A stretch of DNA of 64,000 nucleotides from Muricea muricata (taxonomy: Eukaryota > Cnidaria > Anthozoa > Malacalcyonacea > Plexauridae): contig OY979725.1 in the NCBI GenBank assembly GCA_963855995.1, positions 2,852,001 through 2,916,000 of the forward strand, read 5' to 3'. Position numbers and translations under genes: made by a program. Of the stretch, positions 26,201 to 41,500 are shown in pieces (positions within the stretch are counted from its first letter, which is position 1; every line of letters starts with the position of its first letter). The notes beneath the pieces were generated by a model. That model did no database searches, was not told the DNA's origin, and saw nothing but the letters and a program-made list of their open reading frames with translations.

Positions 26201-27283
26201 TGGACTGTGTTCGATATTGTTCTCTTTCGTATCGACATCTTATATCGGCTTAGTTGTGTATGTTATAATATTTGGACTGTTGGATGGATCGTTCATTGGT
26301 CTTATGTCTATCATGACTTTGAAATGCACGGGTTCGGTGGAGCTGATGTCTTACAGTTGGGGTATCTCTCTCATGTTTATGTCCTGTTCTATGGCGGTTG
26401 GTCCACCATCTGTAGGTAAGTTCATCAAATGATGCATCCAGCAAAGTTTTTACGGGAAGGGAATGCTACTTGAACAGCCGAGTACGAAACCAGCTTACCA
26501 AATACTATTCAGTTACATAAACATATTTGCTACTTCAAGTGTTCATGAAACGATATTGTCTCACAAAACTTGTTGATTGCATTGCAAAAATCAGTTCAAA
26601 TCGCATTATAACTTCTTTGATAGAACAGAACTTATCGGGAAATTCAATCTTATTTGATACAAAAGTAACACAACCACCGACGTCATTCTGCATGACTTTT
26701 CAAAAAGCTTCATTTATTTAAGTAAAGTAGCTAAAACATTACACATACATTGCCAGGTCTGGATGTTAATCATAGCATACACACATGGAAATGAAGTTTT
26801 AGTTATTTTACATTCTTATATATCATTGTGTATGTGGTTGTATATTATTCTCATACATCTAATAAAGTTGATTATCTCAGAAGTTATAGCGCGATTCTAA
26901 CTGACCTTTTCAAATTTCGTTTCATAAACATTTTCAAATATATAATTCTAAATCATTTTAGTGTCATATGTACAGTAGAGTTTTAAACTTCTTTGGTGCA
27001 CTGAATAAACTCGTTAGTTTAGTGAATATTCTCCTACTCTAACCCTGTATTAATAACGCTCATTTATTCAGGTTGGTTAAAAGATTCAGGCATATCATAT
27101 AGATCTATGTTCTATCTAACAGGAGGGCCGATGATCTTAGGAGCTCTAATACTTATTCCAACTATTTGGATGGATGCTGGTGATTTCTTTGAGGACAATA
27201 GTCTTGTTCTTATGAACGAACCGGCTTTACCAAACTCAGAACCTCGACATCGAATAGAAATACAAAAGTTGACTGTTTTATAA
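20262..27283 (+). CDS. SLC16 (monocarboxylate transporter-like) MFS protein, 4 exons
   Basis: Twelve-helix major-facilitator carrier of the MCT family, expected in a membrane. Exons 20262-20475, 24484-25052, 26040-26415 and 27072-27283 join in phases 1, 0 and 1 with GT-AG ends, giving 456 residues. Residues 28-33 (DSGYAW) are the first-helix MCT signature, followed by AWVQSI. The second family signature is YFEKRRSLATG (151-161). GKIIYGRVSD (289-298) is the helix-8 region and GPPSVGWLKD lies before the last helices. Both termini and the central loop (about 215-235) are short. By alignment, the helix-8 Asp/Arg pair of human MCT1 (Asp302/Arg306) is replaced by Ser286 and Lys290, so the substrate may not be lactate. 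The family call is firm; the subtype is not. The start is the first ATG of the exon; no upstream exon was seen. Confidence 0.9.
21018..21385. mobile_element. Foldback MITE with AGGGACCGTTCATTA termini
   Basis: Left AGGGACCGTTCATTACTTAT matches inverted sequence ending near 21385. The next segment CAGGGGGCACCGAAGAGAAA is also inverted at the right. The inner part is AT-rich and non-coding. Confidence 0.8.
21551..22564. mobile_element. Long foldback element interrupted by a hAT insertion
   Basis: Outer termini AAAGTGCCCATGACAC and GTGTCATGGGCACTTT are inverted. The arms continue for about 170 bp, including GATGAGATATTTCAGTTTGA and its complement near 21880. The right arm is split at 21961 by the element at 21962-22517. 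Without the insertion the element would be about 450 bp. Confidence 0.85.
21962..22517. mobile_element. hAT-type element (556 bp) inserted in the foldback element
   Basis: It starts CAGTGGCGTAGCCAG and ends CTGGCTACGCCACTG. Exact 8-bp duplications CTCTTTCA lie at 21954-21961 and 22518-22525. It contains an inner inverted pair (GAATATTC...GAATATTCGCCCCTCCAAT) and a second CGCCACTGC motif, so it is probably composite. Non-autonomous. Confidence 0.88.
22659..23030. mobile_element. 372-bp palindromic element with 7-bp target duplication
   Basis: Left CAAAGAGTAGAGACTACAAA is inverted at 23011-23030. Direct repeats GCACTAC flank it (22652-22658 and 23031-23037). The left half contains two copies of the inner arm segment CATGGGCGCCATGTTCCTAG, so one arm carries an extra partial copy. 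Confidence 0.82.
24193..24396. mobile_element. Probable MITE with TACCGTAGATTCTC terminus
   Basis: ATACCGTAGATTCTCGGAAA at the left is roughly inverted as ATTACGGTAGAATC at the right. It contains two copies of GGAAA(A/T)AAGCGCCTTTT in direct orientation. Non-coding. Confidence 0.45.
25139..25468 (-). mobile_element. tRNA-derived SINE flanked by a long direct repeat, in SLC16-like intron 2
   Basis: The minus strand from about 25428 reads GGTGGTGTAGTGGTCGGAC, then GGTTCCGAGTTCGATCCCC. These are A-box and B-box motifs of a tRNA-like head. The body contains GTTTTCTCCGGATACTCTGG and runs to about 25205. Near-identical direct repeats (CTCCACGCCGGAGATACGCC and flanks, about 35 bp) stand at 25140-25175 and 25433-25468. 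Tail fragments of the same family occur at 28440-28540 and 57975-58075. Confidence 0.75.
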
Positions 27284-27342
27284 GTTTTTACCACGTTTAC
27301 ACTTGCAATTTTGTCTGCAACTTTCGCCTCCCTAATTAGAAG

Positions 27343-27446
27343 ATATGCAAGTACAATAGATGATATGTGGGTACAATAGAGGACATGTAGGTACAATAGA
27401 GGACATGTGTGTACAAGAGAGAATATGAGCGTAGAATAAGGTACAT
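27343..27446. repeat. About 20-bp minisatellite, 4-5 diverged units
   Basis: Successive units resemble GGTACAATAGAGGACATGTA. They lie just after the stop of the SLC16-like gene, probably in its 3' UTR. Confidence 0.7.
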
Positions 27447-29295
27447 ATAGTGTGAACATCCGCAAGTCATTTATTCATTTGCACACCTCTGAATCTCGCA
27501 TGCAAAACTGCAAGTGTAATCGTACTTTTAATTAGCAAATCAGAGAAATTTTATAGTACTATTTATTTATTACTGTATATAGTTAGACAATACATGTATG
27601 GTGGAGTTATACATTCGCCGTGCTCGGCATTTTTTTTCTGGGCGTCAGAAGTTGGGTTCAGAGCAACACATCGTTTAAACTCATTTTCTTGCAAACCGAA
27701 AACACACACTACAACACGTAGACTGAAACATCTAAATAGCAAGAAGGTTTTTTGGGGAAAAATTCTCAGCTCCGAGTTCCAACTTAAATATTTCTACGAA
27801 ATACACTTTTTTGATGCAGATAGTGAGCAAAAAAGTGACGAGAAGGTTCTCTATTCAAAACTGCCCGCTCAAATTATGTTAAAAGGACAAATTTTGACAG
27901 TTCCATCGTCATATAGACAATGTTTCCGTTGTGTTTCCACTTACGAATTTCCAACCTTGCCCTAACCTTGTATATATAAATATATATATTCCTCAGTAAA
28001 CTTTGTAGTTCCCCATTTAACACAGGATGTTAGCAAATCGTGCACTGGATAATAGAGTACTCAATCAGAGGATCAGTGAACAGTTGGTCAAGTCTCCTGA
28101 GTGGTGTTTGGAAGAGGCTATTGTATTAACAACTTGTAGCAAGCTTGATGGGACTATTCTTCAGACTTGTTACAAGGTTGTTCCAACAAAACTGACACGG
28201 TCATGATGTGAAAATACCGTAACAAATTTACGTTGTCACCTTTGTGACAACCTTGCTAAAATAGGTCTGCATCAGAGTCGTTAGGAGAACCTTCTCACAA
28301 GTCTAAAGGATAGTCCCACAAGCTAGTTGTTACAGGTTGTCCGCAAGTTGTTCTACTTCTTTCAAACTTGTTGACAACTCGGGAGAAGCAGAGCAGAGCC
28401 AACTTCTCGACGGTTTGTTGAAAGACTTGCGACTACTTATCAGATTTTTACGACGTGGGTACCCGGCCGGTAAAACCGACAACTCTGGAAAGGGCGCTGA
28501 CGTACTATTTTCACATCAGTGTCATGAGTCCAAGGATTAATGCTACAAAAAACTTATTCTATGCTTGGTTAAAGAATAATAGGCACATGCTACACAATTT
28601 GAGTCTCACAAGGTTGGAACGCCAGTGCAATAAGCTTTGTGGCTGAAAGTTTAAGGATTGAAATTTAAATTCAAAAATTTCAAAATTTGAGACTAAATTA
28701 AATTCAAAAATCAAATTAAATTTACAATTGCAATGATGCAAGCTGCAATATCTAAGTTATGCATTTAAATTAAAATATTTATAGTGTGAATCAATTAATA
28801 ATATTACTTGTTTATGCACAATTGATAAAAAGAGTTAAAGTTTAGAAACTCAATTAAATTAAAAAATTAAAGCACTGTACAAAATAATTTACAATTACAA
28901 TGATACAAGTGGCAATATCAATTTATGCATCAAAATATCTGTAGTATATATCCATTAATAATATTACTTGTTTATGCACAACCTGATACCAAGAGTCACT
29001 GGTAAGTATAAATACAAAGTTTATGTTACTGATTTTTCTCGCATCTGTAGTGCGTATTTGAATCAATGACCCAGTGCAAATATTTCATTACTTTGGCATG
29101 AATCTAGTCAAATTGTTCCAAATTGTTGCTGCCTATTCAATAGGCATATACTCCTAATATATTCCTAACAAAGCTATGCACGCATTTAATAAATAATAAT
29201 ATTATGTGCTGTCTACATGAAACCAGAAGCGGACAAACATGGCAAGAAATGATTAACGTAATTAACATGCTAATTCTTTCCTAATTTGCATACTA

Positions 29296-29520
29296 TACAC
29301 AGCAAAAAATGAACAACATGTTCTGGCCTGATGAAAACAGCATTGAACAATGTTTTGCTGCCAACATTGTTCAAGGCTGTCAACAATATTGTTCAACCTT
29401 GTTACACCTGATTGCAGGCTAGTTCAGGCTCAACAACTTTTTCGGTATTGTTGACAACAATGATGGCAGCAAAACATTGTTCAATGATGTTTTCATCAGG
29501 CCAGAACAGGTTGTTCATTT
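29296..29520. mobile_element. Palindromic MITE, TACACAGC family, copy 2
   Basis: Begins TACACAGCAAAAAATGAACA and ends with the inverted TTGTTCATTT. The internal sequence (ATTGAACAATGTTTTGCTGC) matches the copy at 7697-7904. Confidence 0.75.
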
Positions 29521-29897
29521 AAGTGAAGCAAATACTACCAGTGGCAGGATGATAACCATTTTTTTTTGCAAGATGCCACACAGCAAATTTGTTGTAACTT
29601 GCACGTTTTTGGCTGTGCATTTAAATCGAAATTCACCATTACAGCCTAAGATATGTTTCAAGTGATATGCAAATTAAGGGTAGAGTCGCATGTTAATTAT
29701 GCCTGTGATTTCTTGCCATGGTCAAATCAGGATGCCGAGGGTGATACACAGCCAAAAACACCAGACTTGTTGCAACTTGTCATTTTCAGATTTGCTAGAA
29801 CTAACAACTTTCATCAAGCCTGTGGTAACAAATTTTGACAATCAACTTGTAACAAGCCATGCAAACACATCCTGATATCGACTTTTGTAACAAGTTT

Positions 29898-30116
29898 TTA
29901 CAAGATGTCAATAGACTTACACCTTGCACATTTCTGCATAGGTGGCTCAGAAACTGGTGGTTTTAAACCTTTCTGGGCAACCCTATGGTTTTTGGTTGTA
30001 TATTTTGGTCGCGACTCAACTCGTTGACGGATGTTTCCACCTGGTTCACTAGTTGCCATGAACAAACAACCCTTATAGGTTTCTTCTATTTTAACAATTC
30101 CAGCACTAACATTCAT
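29898..30116 (-). CDS. Open frame of uncertain status just downstream of TMEM50A
   Basis: A 72-codon frame starts with ATG at 30116, about 90 bp after the TMEM50A stop and just past an ATTAAA. The amino-acid mix is protein-like, with IRQRVESRPKYTTKNHRVAQ and PPMQKCARC. It could be an internal exon: AAAATAG precedes the ATG and a GTGTAAGT donor follows CARC. I do not recognise the sequence and could not find partner exons, so it may be chance or an exon of an unseen gene. Confidence 0.25.
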   Translation of the reverse strand: MNVSAGIVKIEETYKGCLFMATSEPGGNIRQRVESRPKYTTKNHRVAQKGLKPPVSEPPMQKCARCKSIDIL

Positions 30117-30206
30117 CTATTTTAATGTGAAAAGGTACCTTACAGAGAGCCAAGTATCAGAGCTTCAAGATTATTCTTGTAACTGTTGAACCATTATTAC
30201 AATTTA

Positions 30207-35837
<5,631 letters not shown>

Positions 35838-36134
35838 ACCCTCATCAGATTCTAACAAAAAATCCACAAGAAAAAGCAAAAAAAATTGGAAAAAATGTAG
35901 ACGAATTTTTGAAAATCTTGTCCAAATGTTTGCACAACTCAAACTTCGGAAATTGACGGAAACAATACGAAAATCTTCGAAACTGGTCCGAAGGCTGACC
36001 GAAAGCACGCTACCACACGCTACTCAGCACCAGTGCTCAGCACACCGAGCGCCATTTTGATTTTCGAAGTTTGTTCTCTTTTTAAAAGTTTATAAATTCT
36101 CAGTTTTTTTGCTTGAATTTTACTCTTATTTGGA
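35838..36134. promoter_or_regulatory. Shared bidirectional promoter of TMEM50A and PSMB3
   Basis: Only 297 bp separate the start codons of two divergent housekeeping-type genes. No TATA box is obvious at either side. The interval must hold both 5' UTRs and both core promoters. Long open frames here on both strands look like 5' UTR or chance. Confidence 0.7.
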
Positions 36135-36752
36135 ATGAGTATTTTGGAATACAATGGAGCTGCTATCATTGCAATGCGTGGCAAAGACTGCGTGGCTATC
36201 GCGTCCGACAAAAGGCTAGGAGTACAAGCCCAAACGGTGTCTTGTGATTTTCAAAAAATCTTTCAAATGGGCCCGAAATTGTTTGTTGGTCTACCTGGCC
36301 TTGCTACCGACGTTCAGACCGTGTCAAATAAACTAAAGTTCCGCCTAAACTTGTACACACTTCGTGAGAATCGAGATATGAAACCAGAAACATTCATGAA
36401 CATGGTTTCAAATTTACTCTATGAGAGACGGTTTGGTCCATTTTTCGTGGAACCAGTCATCGCCGGCTTGGATCCAAAAACCAATGTACCATTCATCGCT
36501 GGCATGGACCTCATCGGTTGTCCAATGATTGCAGAAGATTTCATCGTAAGCGGAACATGTTCGGAACAGATGTATGGAATGTGTGAGTCACTATGGCAAC
36601 CAGATTTGGAGCCTGACGATTTGTTTGAGACCATCTCACAAGCCCTTATGAATGCTGTTGATCGTGATGCAGTTAGTGGTTGGGGTGCAGTTGTCCATGT
36701 CGTCGAAAAAGACAAGATCACAACTCGTCATTTGAAGACCAGAATGGACTAA
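36135..36752 (+). CDS. PSMB3: Proteasome subunit beta type-3, single exon
   Basis: Beta-3 subunit of the 20S proteasome core, a non-catalytic ring component in cytosol and nucleus. The 205-residue frame matches human PSMB3 (205) from [10 protein letters not shown] to LKTRMD without gaps by eye. Conserved stretches are [57 protein letters not shown] and [12 protein letters not shown]. No propeptide or N-terminal catalytic threonine is expected or seen. The gene is intronless although its neighbours are split into short exons. A polyadenylation signal AATAAA lies at 36862-36867. No A-rich tract or target duplication marks it as a recent retrocopy, and it sits at a bidirectional promoter, so it is probably the working gene. 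Confidence 0.98.
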   Translation: MSILEYNGAAIIAMRGKDCVAIASDKRLGVQAQTVSCDFQKIFQMGPKLFVGLPGLATDVQTVSNKLKFRLNLYTLRENRDMKPETFMNMVSNLLYERRFGPFFVEPVIAGLDPKTNVPFIAGMDLIGCPMIAEDFIVSGTCSEQMYGMCESLWQPDLEPDDLFETISQALMNAVDRDAVSGWGAVVHVVEKDKITTRHLKTRMD

Positions 36753-36861
36753 GGCTTTAGATGGGCCTAATTTCAGCTGGTCAGACAATCTATAAACACC
36801 TAAGTTAACTGAACAGTAAAGCAAATGTTGAATACTGATACTTCTAGTTTTAAATTCATTG

Positions 36862-36867
36862 AATAAA
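36862..36867 (+). terminator. PSMB3: PSMB3 polyadenylation signal
   Basis: AATAAA lies 110 bp after the PSMB3 stop, a normal distance for a short 3' UTR. Confidence 0.6.
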
Positions 36868-37197
36868 TTAATGAAATTTGTTAATTGTAACAGTTATTTT
36901 TGTGTGTTGGGATGCATTTTTTTCATTGCTAATAAATGCTTTGCAAGGCATTACAAATTTAAACAAAATTAGCTTCAAGAAAATCAAAGTACAGATCCTA
37001 ACTTAAATACAACATCACTGCCTATATATTTGCACGGTTTGTCAGCCTGTAACAGATTTCTAATAGTTGGCTTAACGATACAGTTACAATTTACAGCTCA
37101 GCTGCCTAAAATCACCATGACGTCACCACAATGCAGTAGCAATCAGTCAGCGGTTTACTTCAAAAGAGAAGAAAATTCCAAAAAAATAAAATACAAG

Positions 37198-37893
37198 ATG
37201 GCGGACAATATGAGTGGAAATCATACGGCAAATTCAACTTTTGACTTCTATCTTCGAAAGTTGATGGTGTATGTGGCAAAAAACCCTGGTGAATTCGTTT
37301 CGTATGGTAGGTTTAACGAAATTACATTCATAATATATGCCTTTTGTCCAGCATTCTTTCAAATATACTTTTACCAAAATTGTACAATATCAATTTATTG
37401 CTTATGTCTTATAGTGTTTCTTCTTTTGTCGCCGTTGATGCTGATTTGTGGGTATCTTTCGTGGAAGCTAATTCAGATGATGGATCAGGAAAAGAAAGAG
37501 GCAAAACGTAAAGGTATTACGACATGAAATTCGCTTGTGGTTCTTCGTACAGCAAAATGTTTTAGTTAAAATATAATTTTGTGGAAACACCACCTAACTT
37601 TATTATCGCAAAGCTTTCGATCCGTAAGCTAGGGTCTTCATCAGTGCTAATAATAATAATAATACTGATGACGATCCGAGCTTACGGATCGAAAGCTTTG
37701 CGATAGTAAACTTACGTGGTGTTTCCACCAAATTCTATTTTAATTTACTATTCACCGTAATTCACCATGCAAACATACAAGGAACTTAAAATGTTTTAGT
37801 GTTTTCCAAGTTATCATCCTGAACTTTTGTTTAGGTTTAAAAAAATCTAATATGGCCAAGACAAGGAGGAAAAAGAAGGCAAAGCCAGAATGA
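37198..37893 (+). CDS. SMIM15: Small integral membrane protein 15, 3 exons
   Basis: Single-pass membrane protein of unknown biochemical role, conserved in animals. Exons 37198-37306, 37415-37513 and 37835-37893 join in phase 1 both times, giving 88 residues. The core FVSYVFLLLSPLMLICGYLS followed by WKLIQMM aligns with human SMIM15 (LTPLFLASAVLSWKLAKMI). The upstream YVAKNPGEF matches WAAKDPYGF, and the C-terminus is basic (KTRRKKKAKPE). The N-terminus is about 14 residues longer than human; a downstream Met (37210) is a possible start. Intron 2 contains a foldback MITE. The frame open upstream to 37030 is probably 5' UTR. Confidence 0.87.
37570..37743. mobile_element. Foldback MITE with ATTTTGTGGAAACACCAC termini, copy 1
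   Basis: Left ATAATTTTGTGGAAACACCA is inverted at the right end. Inner arms TTCGATCCGTAAGCT and AGCTTACGGATCGAA also pair, around an (AAT)n core at 37648-37665. It lies inside SMIM15 intron 2. A longer relative is at 51805-52247. Confidence 0.82.
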
Positions 37894-38524
37894 AGACACT
37901 TTAATGATTTTTTGAATTGATTATGATTTATGAAATGATGATGTGCACAACAACGCCATGAAACGAATGAAGATTTATTCATCTTTCGTGTAGAATGTGA
38001 ATGTTTCGAATTTACCTTTCGTAGGAATTTATGACAGACTATTGTGGTATAGATATTCAGCGACAGGACTATTATGGTATACATATTCGGCGAGTTATTT
38101 AAAGTTGAACAGAACTGTGGAAACTATTTAGTAGAAAAATGACCATGGGGTGTGGAGTTAAAGAAAGTGCCCCCTCAGCCCCTGCCAACATACAAACTTC
38201 CCAGTAACTAAGGCTTAGCACTTACCATATTGCGCAGTTGTCATTTTAAATAAAGGCCAATTGTATACTGTGATTAGTATACTTTTCCAGTAGCAAATGA
38301 CTGGAAAAGCTTGCGATTACAAACAGTTGAACCTATTTGAACTTTTCTGGGTAAATGCTTTAGTATAATCACTAGATATGCACCTTTTCAATTGTTGTAT
38401 TTAATAAAATTGATTTTTATTATGTGTTTTCAGTTAAAAACGTCATTTTGAACGAGTTCACATGCGCATGTCAATTGCAAAACTGTCGCACGCATGTCTC
38501 AGCCCGTCAATTGCTGCAGTTGCG
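37894..38524. other. Convergent intergenic gap between SMIM15 and the EF-hand gene
   Basis: Both genes end here. On the minus strand AATAAA at 38416-38421 is a likely polyadenylation signal for the EF-hand gene, about 105 bp past its stop. No other feature was recognised. Confidence 0.55.
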
Positions 38525-41500
38525 TTACAGCCATATTGTGTAATGTGTATAGCCATGCGTGTACGGGTATGCAGTGTAAGCCTTGAAAACCTTATGAAAT
38601 CTCTCTTGACAAACTGGCGATGTTATAAGATCCGTTCCTAAGGTCTCCCAATGTTGTTGTGCTTCAGCCTTCTTCTTCAAATGTATTTGCTTGTAATACG
38701 ATTCTTTAGCCTTTTCAACCTTTAAGAATTAAACAGCTTTTCTTAGCTTTCACTCGTTTTCACTTGAATCTAAGTGGCAAAGTCATGTTGGACATGCGAT
38801 ATACCCTAGATCTGTCCCTAATTAGTTTCATAGATATAACCCAATGTTAGCACGGAAAACTTCCCGCCGCTCTTCTGTTAAAGTTACTTTATGTTCTTAG
38901 TGTTATATTATGAAAAATAAAGTTTTTCGTTGCTTCAAGTCCGATTTTCGTCAAGTTTCATACAATTTGATGAAGTCGACAGGCTTCATGCAACGTGACA
39001 ACGAAGATACATCCAGCTGGCTGCGTAATAAAAGATTTCAAACTGTTACCTTTTTCCTGATGGCTGGCAGGTCGTCAAAAGTGAGCGGTACTCTCTTTCC
39101 ATCTCTTCCACGTTTTTTAGGCGTGAGCGGAACCGTGGGCAAATGTACAATTACAGGCTGCGCCTTCTGACTCACCCAGCCGTTCCTCTTGATGATCGGT
39201 TGTTGCGGCTTCTTGCTGACAGTATCTGTAGCTAGTTTGTCCCTCAGCTCTGCAGCGCTTTTCACACCCTTAGAAATACAAGATTGAATCCTTGAAAAAT
39301 GAATTCTATGCTATTGATTTGACGAATTCATAATGGAATGGATGGGAATAGGTTGAGGGTAAGGGGCAGATTACATGGAGTGTTTGAAGCGCGGGTCGAG
39401 TTTCAGCCCGCTTAACCGAGCTGAAATTGTTTCATCGTTACATTGAGACGTTCAGCCCGGGCTGATTTAAAATTCCAGTACAATTCCTGGCTGAAACAAT
39501 TTAGTCTGAAAATGGAGCTATTATTTCTTCACTTAAAATTTGCCTAGATCCTTATTGCACTTGTGTGAGACTGTACTTGTTTGAAAACAAACTGAAAGAA
39601 ATAAAACACGAAAACACAGTAAAACGATATGCGTTCGCAATAATTTAAGCCCGGGCTAATGCGATCATATGACAAACTCAGTCATATGATTTTTTATTTC
39701 CTCATATCAATCATATGATTTTTTATAATAAATCATATGATTTCCACAATAAACTATAAAAGACAATAAACTATAGAAATTGGCTTTCTAAAGAACGAAT
39801 CACAAACAATGATGACTTTCGCTTCAAAAGTCCAAACACAAGGCCTGATCACTTTAGCTTGGTATATTTACCTCGAAATGTGTGTACATTGATAAATTTC
39901 TAAGACGTTATCCAGATTTGTTCAAAAACAAAGTGCTCAACGCAACACCGACGCAAAGCAATATTTAGTGCGTGGGAAATCGATTCTTTTTAACGTTTCT
40001 TTCACAAACAAGTTAATGTAAACGATAGTTTTGTGATTAGTTTTAATTCTTAAAGCTTATAATTTCAACTGTGTATTAATTTGGCTAAAAAACTGTTCTA
40101 ATTCACCATGCCAACTCATAAAAAGACAAAAATTAACTCTACTTTTTTCAAGCAGTTTGCACAAAAATATTCTAAATTATTGTTCTTCACACAATACAAT
40201 TAAACTACGTCTCATTTCAACTCGTATAGGCTGAATGTCTCTTTTCACTGTCTTTCCCGTAATTGAGTTGCAACTATTGACGAAATTGGTTAGAGAAATT
40301 GTTGGAGAATAAGTTACGGTTAGAGAATTTACGGTAAAACAGATCTTTAGTAAACTTTAAAGTATTTTTAACAAATGATTCCTGGTACATACTAGCCAAT
40401 TAAGAACCGGAAATGTCTATGGATTGTTTGGATCGACAATGCAAAACGAGTTGAAGGAAACTTGGAGCAAGAAAATACAGAAAGGAAAAGCCTTAAAGAT
40501 TGTTTGCACTATTCGTTCCATGTCTCATGACTGGTTCTCTCTGTCACACTATCCCTCCAAACAATCCATACATGCTTTGCGGGCTCGATTAGGATTGTTT
40601 ATAACTATAGAAAACCCCATCTTTTCTTCCACCTAAATTCCTTATAGGAGTAATTTTCTTTGCATTTAAGCAATTTCAATTGTTAACGGTTCTGAGACTG
40701 ATAGGTTTTGTAATGGCAAACTAATATGTTTGCTGACTGGCGACATACAGGCTACTAACTATATCATAAATAAGTACAATGCAATAAATCTATTTATTTC
40801 TATTAAAATGTGATGTCTATCAGTCAAAAAAGTTTGAATCTTGCTTACAGCACATTGAAACAAAAACTTTTACATTGCAATTAAGATGTTAAAGATTTTG
40901 GCTGAAAAATATTTTAAATATTTATTCCATTTCTAAACTTTAATGTGATGTCTATCAGTCAAAAAAGTTTGCATCTTGCTTACAGTACATTGAAACAAAA
41001 ACTTTTACATTGCAACTAAGACGTTAAAGATTTTGGCAGAAAAATATTTTAAATATTCATTCCATTTCTAAACTTCAATGTGACGTCTATCAGTCAAAAA
41101 AGTTTGAATCTTGCTTACAGCACATTGAAACAAAAACTTTTACATTGCAATTAAGATGTTAAAGATTTTGGCTGAAAAATATCTTAAATATTCATTCCAT
41201 TTCTAAACTTCAATGTGATGTCTATCAGTCAAAAAAGTTTGAATCTTGCTTACAGTACATTGAAACAAAAACTTTTACATTGCAACTAAGACGATAAAGA
41301 TTTTGGCTGAAAAATATTTTAAATATTCATTCAATTTCTAAACGTCAATACAGGGCTGCCCACGCAGTGATAAAAAAGAATTACTTTGTAAAGGGTCGAT
41401 GCGTCTTCATGCGTTGTTATCAATAGATAAATTTTAATTTAGTTTGACGTGGTTTTTGTGCATTGTCCACGTAATAAGCCGGTCGTGGGTGCATTGCAGC

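Larger units (their letters stand above)
27284..30206. other. Region between the SLC16-like and TMEM50A 3' ends
   Basis: The two genes converge here. Content: a minisatellite (27343-27446), TTGTT-rich repeats (28120-28430, 29755-29905), a SINE tail (28440-28540), an AT-rich diverged tandem duplication of roughly 150 bp (about 28735-28995, shared TTAATAATATTACTTGTTTA), a palindromic MITE (29296-29520) and one open frame of uncertain status at 29898-30116. No other gene was seen. Confidence 0.6.

Noticed and set aside
36419-36721. 100-codon frame antisense to PSMB3
   Set aside because: It mirrors the codon structure of a strongly conserved gene on the other strand and has no features of its own.
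37030-37197. Upstream in-frame start for SMIM15
   Set aside because: The 56 extra codons have no counterpart in SMIM15, and the start at 37198 already exceeds the usual N-terminus.
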